From contig JBDHYG010000007.1 in assembly GCA_039811225.1 (NCBI GenBank), forward strand, positions 51,260-115,259: a stretch of DNA of 64,000 bases, given 5' to 3'. This DNA comes from JAFDXJ01 sp039811225 (lineage in GTDB: Bacteria; Bacteroidota; Bacteroidia; Chitinophagales; Chitinophagaceae). Made by a program: the position numbers and the translations under genes. The notes under the pieces are model-generated. The model did not search any database. It was not told the DNA's origin and saw only the letters and a list, made by a program, of their open reading frames with translations. Positions 43,547 through 52,727 of the stretch are shown piece after piece; positions within the stretch are counted from its first letter, which is position 1; each line of letters begins with the position of its first letter.

Positions 43547-44322
43547 AACTGATAAGTACGTTGTTTCAATGCTTCAAATAAAATGATACCGGCTGCAACC
43601 GAAACATTTAATGAATCAAAACCTTTTTTCATGGGGATGGAAAATTGTTCATCTGCTAATTCCACCAGGGCAGGATGAATACCGGTTCCTTCATTGCCCA
43701 TGATGATGCAACAGGGATCACGAAAATTTTGTTGCATCAGGTTTTGTTTTGCTCCCATCACGGTAGCCATTACCCGGATACCATTCAATTGTAATATATC
43801 AATAGCTTCCGACAAGTTACGAACCCGGCAGATATGAATATGTGACAAGGCGCCGGCACTGCTTTTCATCGTATCTTCCTGCAATGCCCCCACTCCTTTT
43901 TCCGGGATGATCAATGCATGTGCGCCACAACAAACAGCCGAGCGGGCGATGGCGCCGATATTACGTACATCGGTAATACCATCCAGCATAAAAAACAAAG
44001 CGGATTCGCCTTCACCATTTACCCAATCAATGGTTTGTTGTAAATCCGTAAAAGCCACTGCTGACTTAAACGCGATTACGCCCTGGTGTAAAACATTCGT
44101 GAGGCTGTTCAGTTTTTCTACCGGAACATACTGCAATGGGATATGCAAGTCCTTAGCCAATGAACGGATTTCCTGTATGGCATCGCCCGATGCTTTTTTA
44201 AATAAAAGAATTTTATCAATTTGTTGTTGCGCCCGCAAGGCTTCAATCACCGGGTTCCTCCCGGTAATAATATTTTTCCTGGATAAATAATCCGGGCTTT
44301 TTTTAAACGGTACGCGTGACAA
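43543..44322 (-). CDS. rlmB: 23S rRNA 2'-O-methyltransferase RlmB / TrmH family
   Basis: SPOUT methyltransferase that 2'-O-methylates a guanosine of 23S rRNA (G2251 in E. coli). The 259-residue protein has the N-terminal substrate domain with NIITGRNPVIEAL, then the knotted domain: DGITDVRNIGAIARSA, IIMGNEGTGIHP and SLNVSVAAGI. The start is a TTG at 44322; no ATG is available before the conserved region and a TAnnTTTG box lies 23 bases upstream. It heads a coupled three-gene unit. Confidence 0.92.
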   Translation of the reverse strand: MSRVPFKKSPDYLSRKNIITGRNPVIEALRAQQQIDKILLFKKASGDAIQEIRSLAKDLHIPLQYVPVEKLNSLTNVLHQGVIAFKSAVAFTDLQQTIDWVNGEGESALFFMLDGITDVRNIGAIARSAVCCGAHALIIPEKGVGALQEDTMKSSAGALSHIHICRVRNLSEAIDILQLNGIRVMATVMGAKQNLMQQNFRDPCCIIMGNEGTGIHPALVELADEQFSIPMKKGFDSLNVSVAAGIILFEALKQRTYQL

Positions 44323-44345
44323 ATGATTTAATAATTTTGTGCCGG

Positions 44346-44353
44346 CAAATATA
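44346..44353 (-). promoter_or_regulatory. -7 box for rlmB
   Basis: TATATTTG on the minus strand, 23 bases before the TTG start. -33 TTG not found at usual spacing. Confidence 0.45.
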
Positions 44354-44446
44354 CCGCTTCTTTTGCTGACTTGCCCGCCTGTATCCCTTACATCATCTTT
44401 TCATTTACTTCATTACATGCAGGTGGTTGCTTTACTCAAAACAATT

Positions 44447-45289
44447 TTATTTCTTCCTATGATATGCAACCAGGCCTTCGAGTGGGCTTTGATAAATTTT
44501 ACCGGGAATAAAATCATAATCCTTACACAGGTTTTCCAATACATCTTTAAATATAAATGCAATACTACCGACAAAACCCACCGGGTACATAGCGCTTTCC
44601 CGAAAGGCAGTTATATGCGTGGAAAAAAATTCCCGGAAACCATCTTCCAACATATTTTCAATCATGTAATGCCCGCGATTCTCGGCTAAGAACACCACGA
44701 AAGAAGCCAGGTATTTATTGGGTAAGGGTCGGGCATACACCTGTTCGAGAATGGTGGTTTTATCAGTGGCAAATTGTTTTTGAAATTTTTCTTTCAAGGA
44801 AGGATCGAGTATATCATATAAAAAAGCCTGTAACAGTTTTTTCCCAAAATACGTTCCGCTGCCTTCATCGCCCAGCACATAGCCCAGCCCCGGGCGGTTT
44901 TTGACAATCCGTTTACCATTATAAAAACAGACAGATGATCCCGTCCCAAGGATAGCAGCCAGGCCTTTTTCTTTTTTACACACTGCCCGCGCCGCTGCCA
45001 GGATATCCGTTTGTACTTCTACGGAGGAAGTAGAAAAAAAATTTTTCAACACTGTTGTTACTACTCTTTTATTACCGGCATGGCCAAGTCCTGTCCCATA
45101 AAAATAGACCTCGTCAATTTTTTGGGGTATATATTTTGCCAGCTCCTGTTGCAGGATTGCGGTAAGCCCTGCTTTATCCAGGAACCAGGGGTTTAAGCCA
45201 TTGGTTGTAAAGGTTACGGTTGATTTTTTCCCGGTGAGTGCCCAGGCACATTTGGTAGAACCACTATCTGCAATAAGTTGTACGGGCAT
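44447..45289 (-). CDS. N-acetylglucosamine kinase-like protein (BadF/BadG ATPase family)
   Basis: A 280-residue ASKHA-fold sugar kinase. Seen: LIADSGSTKCAWAL (phosphate 1 loop), ILGTGSSVCFYNG (phosphate 2), and GYVLGDEGSGTYFGKKLL, the adenosine-side motif of the GlcNAc kinase group; VGFVGSIAF near the C-terminus. It probably phosphorylates GlcNAc or a muramic/amino sugar recovered from peptidoglycan or chitin. It is alone and divergent from the CtpA-type gene. Substrate is by family only. Confidence 0.83.
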   Translation of the reverse strand: MPVQLIADSGSTKCAWALTGKKSTVTFTTNGLNPWFLDKAGLTAILQQELAKYIPQKIDEVYFYGTGLGHAGNKRVVTTVLKNFFSTSSVEVQTDILAAARAVCKKEKGLAAILGTGSSVCFYNGKRIVKNRPGLGYVLGDEGSGTYFGKKLLQAFLYDILDPSLKEKFQKQFATDKTTILEQVYARPLPNKYLASFVVFLAENRGHYMIENMLEDGFREFFSTHITAFRESAMYPVGFVGSIAFIFKDVLENLCKDYDFIPGKIYQSPLEGLVAYHRKK

Positions 45290-45417
45290 GCATATGTTTT
45301 TTGAAAGTAAAATTTATATGATGTGATTAGCGGTTACCTTTTATATTAAAAATTTTATGTTTAAACATTAATATTGATATTCGTGTTTTTACATGAAGAT
45401 ACAAAGTTGAATGTTTT

Positions 45418-47007
45418 ATGCGAAGTAAAAAATTACAGGTCTGGCTGCCTTTTCTTTTATCCATCATTATGGTACTGGGCATGTGGATCGGTTACCAGTT
45501 AAAAGCAAATACGAATGGCGGGATCGGTTTCCTGGTCAATACGAAATCAAATACTTTACAGGAAATTTTAAACATCATCAGGAAAGATTACGTAGATCCG
45601 GTGGCAATGGACAGTCTCCAGGAAGATGCGATCAATGATATGCTGGCGCATTTAGATCCGCATTCCATTTATATCCCGGCCCGTGAATTACAAACCGTGA
45701 ATGAAGATATGCAGGGTAATTTCCAGGGTGTGGGAATTGAATTCCAATTGTTCAATGATACGGTGAATGTGATGAATGTGATTGCAGATGGGCCGGCAGA
45801 AAAAGCCGGTTTGCAGGTGGGGGACCAACTGCTGAAAGTAAATGACAGCATTTCCATTTCCGGAAAAGGCATTACGGCGCAAGATGTAACAAAATCATTG
45901 CGTGGCCCGGGGAAATCGGTCGTGAAAGTAACTGCGCTTCGCAATGGGGAAATGCGCCAGTTTCAAATAACCCGGGGTTTAATTCCTCTACCTTCCGTAG
46001 ATGTGGCGTATATGATTGCACCACAAACCGGCTTTATACATATCAATAAATTCTCAGAAACAACTTACCAGGAATTTATGGCTAAGCTGGATAAAATGAA
46101 ACAGGAAGGTATGCAAAAATTAATCCTGGACCTGCGGGGCAATGGTGGTGGTATTTTAACAGAAGCTACCAATATTGCAGATGAATTTTTGGATGATACC
46201 AAAATGATCGTTTATACAAAAGGAGATAAAATTGCCCCGACAGAAATCCGGGCAATTAAAGATGGTATGTTTGAAAAAGGAAAATTAGTTGTATTGATAG
46301 ATGAAACAACAGCCAGTGCAAGTGAGATCCTTGCCGGTGCTTTACAGGATTGGGACCGGGCAACCATTATTGGCCGGCGGAGTTTTGGGAAAGGCCTGGT
46401 ACAGCAGCAATTCCCCTTATCCAATGGTGGTGCGTTGCGCCTTACAGTGGCCCGTTATTATACGCCGCTGGGCCGCAGTGTACAGAAATCGTATGCTGGT
46501 GGGAAAGATAAATATGAAGCTGAATTGATGCACCGCTTTGTTGATGGTGAAGTCGTGCATGGCGATACGTCCACCCCTGGGGGGAAAGCGTATAAAACAC
46601 CAGGGGGGCATTTGGTATATGGCGGTGGCGGTATTACACCCGATATTTTTATTCCCTTCGATACAGCATCACAACCCCATGCGGTAATTCAACTTTATCA
46701 AAAAGGAACGCTGACCAATTTTGTTTACCAGTATTACCTCCACAACAAAAGTTTTTTCCAGGCGATGAAATCACCGGCCGATTTGTACAATCAATTTAAA
46801 CCGGGGGAAAAAGAATGGCAGGCATTTGTAGGATTTGCCAAAAAAGATTCCATTGATATAAGCACGGTACCGGCAGTAGCCAAAAAATCACTGCTCGAAA
46901 ATATTCAGGCCCTTATGGCACGCCAGCGTTGGCGTACAGAAGGTTATTATGAAATAGATAACCACATGGATGAAGCCGTTCAAAAAGCATTGGATGTATT
47001 GAAATAA
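45418..47007 (+). CDS. C-terminal processing peptidase, S41 family
   Basis: A 529-residue periplasmic protease anchored by a transmembrane helix (residues ~8-27). A PDZ domain spans ~95-185 (GIEFQLFNDTVNVMNV, LQVGDQLLKVNDSIS), then the S41 core with DLRGNGGG, nucleophile Ser302 in TTASASEIL and general-base Lys325 in RSFGKGLVQ, the Ser-Lys dyad. CtpA proteins trim secreted or peptidoglycan-linked proteins. It is monocistronic; no good promoter match was found. Confidence 0.92.
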   Translation: MRSKKLQVWLPFLLSIIMVLGMWIGYQLKANTNGGIGFLVNTKSNTLQEILNIIRKDYVDPVAMDSLQEDAINDMLAHLDPHSIYIPARELQTVNEDMQGNFQGVGIEFQLFNDTVNVMNVIADGPAEKAGLQVGDQLLKVNDSISISGKGITAQDVTKSLRGPGKSVVKVTALRNGEMRQFQITRGLIPLPSVDVAYMIAPQTGFIHINKFSETTYQEFMAKLDKMKQEGMQKLILDLRGNGGGILTEATNIADEFLDDTKMIVYTKGDKIAPTEIRAIKDGMFEKGKLVVLIDETTASASEILAGALQDWDRATIIGRRSFGKGLVQQQFPLSNGGALRLTVARYYTPLGRSVQKSYAGGKDKYEAELMHRFVDGEVVHGDTSTPGGKAYKTPGGHLVYGGGGITPDIFIPFDTASQPHAVIQLYQKGTLTNFVYQYYLHNKSFFQAMKSPADLYNQFKPGEKEWQAFVGFAKKDSIDISTVPAVAKKSLLENIQALMARQRWRTEGYYEIDNHMDEAVQKALDVLK

Positions 47008-47020
47008 AAGACAACAACGA

Positions 47021-47788
47021 TTATCCTTTCTTCTCGATCAGGTAAGAGTTGGCTTGCGCGGTACAGGTAACGACCAGGTCATTGATACACACATAGGCGG
47101 GTAATGTGGCACAGTAAAAACAAATTTCCGCAATATCTTTTCCGCTCAATGGTTTGAAACCTGCATACACCTGTTTGGCTTTTTCTTTATCACCTTTAAA
47201 CCGAATCAGGGAAAATTCTGTTTCTGCTGCACCGGGATGAATAGCCGTCACTTTGATGCCATATTTCAGGAGGTCAATCCGCTGTGCTTTACTGATGGCA
47301 TTTACAGCATGCTTGGTAGCACAATAAATGTTCCCATTGGGATATACTTCTTTCGCCGCCGTAGATCCGATATTAATGATATGGCCGTTTTTACTTTTCA
47401 TTAAATAAGGTAACACAGCACGGCTCACATTCAATAAGCCTTTTACATTGGTATCCATCATCACATCCCAGTCTTCTAACGCAGCCATTTCAAAAGATTC
47501 ACGGCCCAGGGCGAGGCCGGCATTATTCACTAAAATATCTATTTTCTTCCAGGCCTGGGGAAGCTGTGCAATACTGGCAAAAACTGCCTCCCGGTCCCGT
47601 ACATCAAAAGACAACGGTAACACAGCAGCTCCGTATTTATTCTCCAGTTGTTGGGCAATTTTTTCCAACCTGTCTTTACGCCGACCGGTGATGATACAGG
47701 CAAATTTTTCTGATGCAAATTTTTCTGCTATAGCTTTTCCAAAACCGGCAGTTGCACCGGTTATAACGATGATCTTTTTTCTTGGCAT
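47021..47788 (-). CDS. SDR-family NAD(P)-dependent oxidoreductase (YdfG-like)
   Basis: A 255-residue short-chain dehydrogenase. Seen: TGATAGFGKAIAEKFA cofactor loop with TGRRKDRLEKI (an Arg typical of NADP preference), NNAGLALG, catalytic Ser in INIGSTAAKE and YCATKHAVNAIS as YxxxK. The HPGAAETEFS segment resembles YdfG, which acts on 3-hydroxy acids such as serine. Actual substrate unknown. It has its own near-leaderless promoter. Confidence 0.88.
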   Translation of the reverse strand: MPRKKIIVITGATAGFGKAIAEKFASEKFACIITGRRKDRLEKIAQQLENKYGAAVLPLSFDVRDREAVFASIAQLPQAWKKIDILVNNAGLALGRESFEMAALEDWDVMMDTNVKGLLNVSRAVLPYLMKSKNGHIINIGSTAAKEVYPNGNIYCATKHAVNAISKAQRIDLLKYGIKVTAIHPGAAETEFSLIRFKGDKEKAKQVYAGFKPLSGKDIAEICFYCATLPAYVCINDLVVTCTAQANSYLIEKKG

Positions 47789-47793
47789 GATTG

Positions 47794-47824
47794 CAAAAAT
47801 AGCAGGTTTCCTTTAGCGGATCAA
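47794..47824 (-). promoter_or_regulatory. Promoter of the SDR gene (near-leaderless)
   Basis: Minus strand: TTG (47822-47824), 20-base spacer, TATTTTTG (47794-47801), 5 bases before the ATG. The -33 box lies inside the 3' end of the upstream T9SS gene. Confidence 0.65.
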
Positions 47825-50455
47825 GACGATGGTTCCTTTTTTAGTAACCGTTTTACCGGTGTAGTCAATAGCTTCTGCCTGATATACAAATGTACCACTG
47901 GCTTGTTTTTCGCCATGGTATATACCATCCCAGCCTTTGCCGATTTCCGTGGTAGAAAAAACTTCCTGGCCATACCGGTTAAAGATGCGGAAGAATTTAA
48001 AGGTTTTCATACCCACTAAAATAGGTTTGATGATATCATTCAGGCCATCTCCATTGGGCGTAAAGGCGCTGGGTATAAAAATATCGGGCATAGTTTTGAA
48101 AACCACAATATGGATATCATCGTAGCCAACACAACCTTCGGGAGTGGCTACTTTCAATTTATAGGTGATGGAATCAATGGTAGAAGGCAATGTAACTACC
48201 GGGTTCCCAATTGTTGGATTGCTCATACCAATTGTCGGGCTCCAGGTGTAAACGGTTCCTCCGGTGGCATTCAGTTGCAGGGGTTGCATGGCCACAATGG
48301 TTGTATCGTTTCCGGCAAAAGCCTGAACAGGATTAGTGACCTGTACGGTAATTGTATCGGTAACTGGCTTCGGACAACCTAACGTATCAGACACTGTCAG
48401 GAAATATTGTGTCGTGGATTGGGGTCCCGCTATGGGATTCAATGTATTGGGATTCAATAAAGAATTAGTAGGCGACCAGGAAAAAGAAGATGCCACCATG
48501 GAAGCATGCAATTGCACGGTTTTACCATAACAAATAATTGTATCTAATCCGGCATCTGCTACCGGGTAAGGCACTACATTAATGGTGAGATTATCCTTTG
48601 AAATACATTTTCCCACACTGGATGTAATGGTATAGGTTGTCGTGGTCAATGGTGTGGCAATGGGATTGAGTATATTGGGGTTATCCAGGCCGGTAACCGG
48701 TGTCCAACTATATACCAGGCCATTTGTTTGTGGATGTAATTGGATGCCATCCGTCTGGCAGATCGTGGTATCATTCCCCGCACTCAGGGAAACAAAGTCT
48801 ATGACATTTACCGTAATCGAATCTGCATTTTTACATCCTTTATCTTCAATTGAAACTTTATAGACCGTTGTTTGCAAAGGATAAACTATGGGATTCGATA
48901 CGCTGGTATTATTGATATTATAATTTGGCTCCCAGGTAAAACTTGCATTCGGGTTCCCGGAACTGGATTGCAATTGGATAGAATCTTTTGCGCAAATTAA
49001 TGTATCATGAAAAGGCAGGGTCAATGACGGCAGGTCATTGATGACTACATCTTTCATAACGGAATCCATGCAGCCCTTGCTGTTTGTTACGCGTAGTTTT
49101 ACCTGCACTGTTCCCGGAGCAGGATACGGATAAGTGGGGTTTTGTAAATGAGAGGTATCATCCAAAGTGGTTAAGTCACCAAAATCCCAACGCCAACTGT
49201 CAATGATGCCATATTTGGTTGTGGTAAGGTCTTTGAACTGATAGGGATTCAACACACAACTACCACTCACATCAAATGCCGGGAAAAAGCCCGGGTACAC
49301 CAGCGCCTGGGTAAGGGTAGAATCTGTACATTGTTCGCCCCGGTTGATCACCAGCTTTACGGTATATTGGCCTGTATCGGAATAAGTATATTGGGCTATT
49401 GGTGCTGTGGAAGTATCTGTTACGGAATTGGGATCTCCAAAGTCCCAGAAATAAGAATGGATACCGGAAGAGGTAGATTCATTTTGAAATGTCAGGGTAA
49501 AACCATCACAGGAAAGATAGGAAGGTTTTAGATCGGCTGCGGCGAAATCGCAATTACCAATCGTGAGAATAAAATCTTTTCGGTGCACATTTAGTATTTG
49601 CCCATTCCGCCATTCCGTAACGGCTACACTAACCACATATTTCCCGGGCGTAGCGGGTGCATCCCCGCTTATAGTGCCGGTTTCAGGATTAATAATTACT
49701 TCCGCACCCAGGGGAAATTCACCGGAATAAGGAGATAAATAAGGTAAAGAACGAATAACCAGGAATTGTGTTGGGGATGGGTTCGGATCTGCATCGGAGC
49801 CTCCATTCAGTGCCTCTATAAAGCTATAAGAAAGTGAATCACCATCGACATCTGATGCACTGAAGTCAAGAATAAAATGTTTGCCGGCACATACGATGCC
49901 GGTATCTTTCACAGCAAATTGCGGGCAATTGTCAAAGCCACTGGGCATCACTTTGGTACCAGGAATGCGTGTAATATACGTAGCGCCCACAGCACGGGTG
50001 CTTACCGGGTCATCATCAATATTGGTCATTTCCTGCCGGCTATATCGTACCCAGGATAAAATAAATCCCTCCGGGTTATTATTGGGTAAATCAATGACAC
50101 TGCTATACGTGCCCACCTGGTAACAAACACTTACACTGCCGATCAGGCAAGGGATAGCGCCGGGTGTATTTTTAATAACCGGGGGGTTGCCCGACCATTG
50201 TTGCTGCAGGACAAGGGTAGTATAAAGTTGTGAATTGGATGTATAATAGATACCGATATTTACCAGTTCCCCATTCAGGGAAGCACCAGTGGAACTACAT
50301 TCCCGAAAAAGCCGCATGGTAATTTTATACTTGTTGGTATTGGGTTGCGAGCCGGTACCCATATATTCATAAAACAATTCACCACCGGATATATGTGTGG
50401 CAAAAGCCTGTACAGAAAAAAATAAAAAGAGGGCAACCTGTACTATTTTTTTCAT
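47813..50455 (-). CDS. T9SS type B sorted surface protein with PKD-like repeats
   Basis: An 880-residue secreted protein. A signal peptide (VQVALFLFFSVQAFA) is followed by a Bacteroidota N-terminal domain (THISGGELFYEY), a cadherin-like segment, two PKD domains (SYFWDFGDPNS; SWRWDFGDLTT) and several ~80-residue repeats with AG.D.TIC and NP....T.YT patterns. The last ~90 residues are the gliding-motility C-terminal domain (IPSAFTPNGDGLND, FNRYGQEVF, WDG), the type IX secretion signal. It is likely an adhesin or matrix protein. It starts 3 bases after the hydrolase stop, so it is probably the last gene of a 52454-47813 operon. Confidence 0.9.
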   Translation of the reverse strand: MKKIVQVALFLFFSVQAFATHISGGELFYEYMGTGSQPNTNKYKITMRLFRECSSTGASLNGELVNIGIYYTSNSQLYTTLVLQQQWSGNPPVIKNTPGAIPCLIGSVSVCYQVGTYSSVIDLPNNNPEGFILSWVRYSRQEMTNIDDDPVSTRAVGATYITRIPGTKVMPSGFDNCPQFAVKDTGIVCAGKHFILDFSASDVDGDSLSYSFIEALNGGSDADPNPSPTQFLVIRSLPYLSPYSGEFPLGAEVIINPETGTISGDAPATPGKYVVSVAVTEWRNGQILNVHRKDFILTIGNCDFAAADLKPSYLSCDGFTLTFQNESTSSGIHSYFWDFGDPNSVTDTSTAPIAQYTYSDTGQYTVKLVINRGEQCTDSTLTQALVYPGFFPAFDVSGSCVLNPYQFKDLTTTKYGIIDSWRWDFGDLTTLDDTSHLQNPTYPYPAPGTVQVKLRVTNSKGCMDSVMKDVVINDLPSLTLPFHDTLICAKDSIQLQSSSGNPNASFTWEPNYNINNTSVSNPIVYPLQTTVYKVSIEDKGCKNADSITVNVIDFVSLSAGNDTTICQTDGIQLHPQTNGLVYSWTPVTGLDNPNILNPIATPLTTTTYTITSSVGKCISKDNLTINVVPYPVADAGLDTIICYGKTVQLHASMVASSFSWSPTNSLLNPNTLNPIAGPQSTTQYFLTVSDTLGCPKPVTDTITVQVTNPVQAFAGNDTTIVAMQPLQLNATGGTVYTWSPTIGMSNPTIGNPVVTLPSTIDSITYKLKVATPEGCVGYDDIHIVVFKTMPDIFIPSAFTPNGDGLNDIIKPILVGMKTFKFFRIFNRYGQEVFSTTEIGKGWDGIYHGEKQASGTFVYQAEAIDYTGKTVTKKGTIVLIR

Positions 50456-50458
50456 ACA

Positions 50459-51262
50459 TTATTTTTTAATGGCCAGGATAAATTGCTGAATGTACTGACA
50501 CATTTCTTCGCCGGCCTCAAACATACTTTTATGGCCAATATTTTTCAATAGGTGAATATAGGAAACTTTTGGCAGGTGCACCTGTTTCAGCATATCCTCC
50601 AGGGGCGCCGCCCCATCTTCTGTGCCACAAATAAACAAAACCGGGACCGTACTGTTTTGTAATACCGCTGTATTATCTGGCCGTTGCATCATGGCCGAAT
50701 AATACTGGATAAGGGTTTCAGCGGCAATACCTTTTGCTTTTTCCACATATTGCCGGATAAAATCACCATGTGTTTCCGAGAAGGCCGGGGAAAAATAACC
50801 AGGCAATGTTTTTTGTAAAAATTCCACCGGCCCATATTCCAGCACCATTTGAATGCTTTTGATTCGTTTTTCTCTCCGGCTATCATCATCCGCAAATGCG
50901 GCGGAATTAATCAATCCAAGACCCGCTAATTTCTCCGGGTATTTTTTGGCAAAAGCAAGGGCAATATACCCACCCATACTATGCCCGAGGAAAATACATT
51001 TTTCCAATTTTTCTTCCTCTAATAAAGCATGCATGATATCAGCATAATCTTCGAGACTGGCATTTTCCTTTTCGAGTTTTTGGGACTGGCCACTGCCGGG
51101 AATATCCGGGCGTAGCAAGAGGCAATATTTCGTCAAAGCCGGAACAGCTCCATCCCATATACTGCTGTCTTCCCCAAAACCATGCAAGAGAATAACCGGT
51201 ATTCCGGCCCCCTCTTTATGATAAAAAATTTCAGTCGTATTATTAAAAATAAACTTCGGCAT
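50459..51262 (-). CDS. Alpha/beta-fold hydrolase
   Basis: A 267-residue cytosolic esterase-like protein. Seen: VILLHGFGEDSSIWD with the oxyanion HG, nucleophile FLGHSMGGYIAL, Asp in FICGTEDGAAP and the C-terminal His in NIGHKSMFE: a complete triad. Substrate unknown. Its start overlaps the end of the DUF4105 gene by 20 bases, and the T9SS gene follows after 3 bases. Confidence 0.88.
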   Translation of the reverse strand: MPKFIFNNTTEIFYHKEGAGIPVILLHGFGEDSSIWDGAVPALTKYCLLLRPDIPGSGQSQKLEKENASLEDYADIMHALLEEEKLEKCIFLGHSMGGYIALAFAKKYPEKLAGLGLINSAAFADDDSRREKRIKSIQMVLEYGPVEFLQKTLPGYFSPAFSETHGDFIRQYVEKAKGIAAETLIQYYSAMMQRPDNTAVLQNSTVPVLFICGTEDGAAPLEDMLKQVHLPKVSYIHLLKNIGHKSMFEAGEEMCQYIQQFILAIKK

Positions 51263-52454
51263 TGTATTTTTTTGACACTTTTCGGCCCCCTAATTTATAA
51301 CTTCTAAACATCATATACAGCACAAAAGGGATGAGCGCAATATTTAAGTCCTGTGGCAGGAAAAACCAGGCTGCCAGGAGTACCAGGTAAATTATTGATA
51401 CCAGCAAGAAATACGGCCTGGACCATTTCGGATGCTTCCATACAAAGAAGGCCAGTATGAAATTGGTGGGTAATGCCCACATTATATTAAAATTGTTCCG
51501 CATGGAAGTATGCTCTGTAAAAAACCACATAAACACCAGCAATATCCCGATAAGCCCGGTGAGATAAAAGAAGAAACTATCTGTCAACTTGGTAATAGCA
51601 ACCGCCCATTTTAATGGTAATAAAGAAATGATCAATAAAACTACACATAGACTTGATAGCAGCAACAACGGAGCATACATCCAGGTAAGGCAATCACAGG
51701 GTTCTGCCTGGTAGATCATATTTTCTGTTTCGGTAACCGGCTGTTCATCCAGGATAGTAAAATCCAGGCCCTGCATGAGATAATCCGGTAGAAACATGGC
51801 GGCCTGGTTATCGGGTAATTTATCGGTAGGCATTCCCAGTAAAATATCAACACCTAATTTACTCCAGGGCCTTGCTCCTTCATCCAAATATTCATGGAGC
51901 ATATCCCGGAAGCTTACACCCGGTTGTGTAAGAGGTTGTGTAATTTCTGCGGCAGGTAATTGTTTGTAAATAATATTCCGGATGCGGGTAGTACAGTTGT
52001 CTTCTAAAAAATTGTATTTATAAAACCGGTTTTGCGGCAACATATTCACGGCAATCGCCTGCAGAATCGCATTTTTTTCAGCACAAGTCAGCGCCAGTTC
52101 CTGCTCCCACACACTGCGTTTCTCATACCGGTACTCTTCCATAAAATCATTGAAATTATCTACACTGGCATAATAATTCAGGCTGCCTTTCAAAAATTTC
52201 AAATAGAAATAGGGTTCATCAAAATTAAATGTACCCCAGCCATACACTACATCTGTTTTTTTCGTGCTATCCTGGATGCGTATTGCACTATGGCCAAATA
52301 AGGCATAGAGATCCTGGCCAGGTTCTACCGTGAGCAGGCTGATACGAACAGAACAGGAACGACTGGTATCTGAAGGCAACACTTGAGCCCATGCTGTTTG
52401 TATTCCTGTGATAAACAGGCAGGCAAGCCCAACAAGCAAATAAAATTTTTTCAT
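51243..52454 (-). CDS. DUF4105 membrane protein
   Basis: A 403-residue protein with a signal peptide (FYLLVGLACLFITGIQTAWA), a periplasmic DUF4105 domain (ALFGHSAIRIQD, YGWGTFNF, NFLEDNCTTRIRN, which hold conserved His and Cys/Asn of a likely papain-like or lacto-N-biosidase-chaperone-like fold) and five C-terminal transmembrane segments from ~residue 240. The family's role is unknown. It is the first gene of a likely three-gene operon. Confidence 0.83.
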   Translation of the reverse strand: MKKFYLLVGLACLFITGIQTAWAQVLPSDTSRSCSVRISLLTVEPGQDLYALFGHSAIRIQDSTKKTDVVYGWGTFNFDEPYFYLKFLKGSLNYYASVDNFNDFMEEYRYEKRSVWEQELALTCAEKNAILQAIAVNMLPQNRFYKYNFLEDNCTTRIRNIIYKQLPAAEITQPLTQPGVSFRDMLHEYLDEGARPWSKLGVDILLGMPTDKLPDNQAAMFLPDYLMQGLDFTILDEQPVTETENMIYQAEPCDCLTWMYAPLLLLSSLCVVLLIISLLPLKWAVAITKLTDSFFFYLTGLIGILLVFMWFFTEHTSMRNNFNIMWALPTNFILAFFVWKHPKWSRPYFLLVSIIYLVLLAAWFFLPQDLNIALIPFVLYMMFRSYKLGGRKVSKKYNAEVYF

Positions 52455-52727
52455 AACAAATCACCGGTATCCGGGTTGAAAATAGAAACTGCAAGTTAAA
52501 TGAAACCCTGCAGGTTCAAGCTAAATTTTATGATAAGGGAAGAAAATAAAATGGAATCTTTTGAATGGTGTTTCGTATCAACTTCTACATTATCCGGGAG
52601 ATACGGTTTTTACTGAAAGGATAGGTTGCCACCTGCATTTGTGACCGATAAAAAACTATTAAATCTATGCTATGCCTGTATAAAGTTTATTCTTTCCCGT
52701 ATATTGCAGCTACTCAAATTTTTTATC

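Noticed and set aside
47813..50455. Internal repeats as possible CRISPR or phage tail protein
   Set aside because: The repeats are protein-level PKD/Ig-like modules with a T9SS C-terminal domain; no DNA-level direct repeats with spacers.
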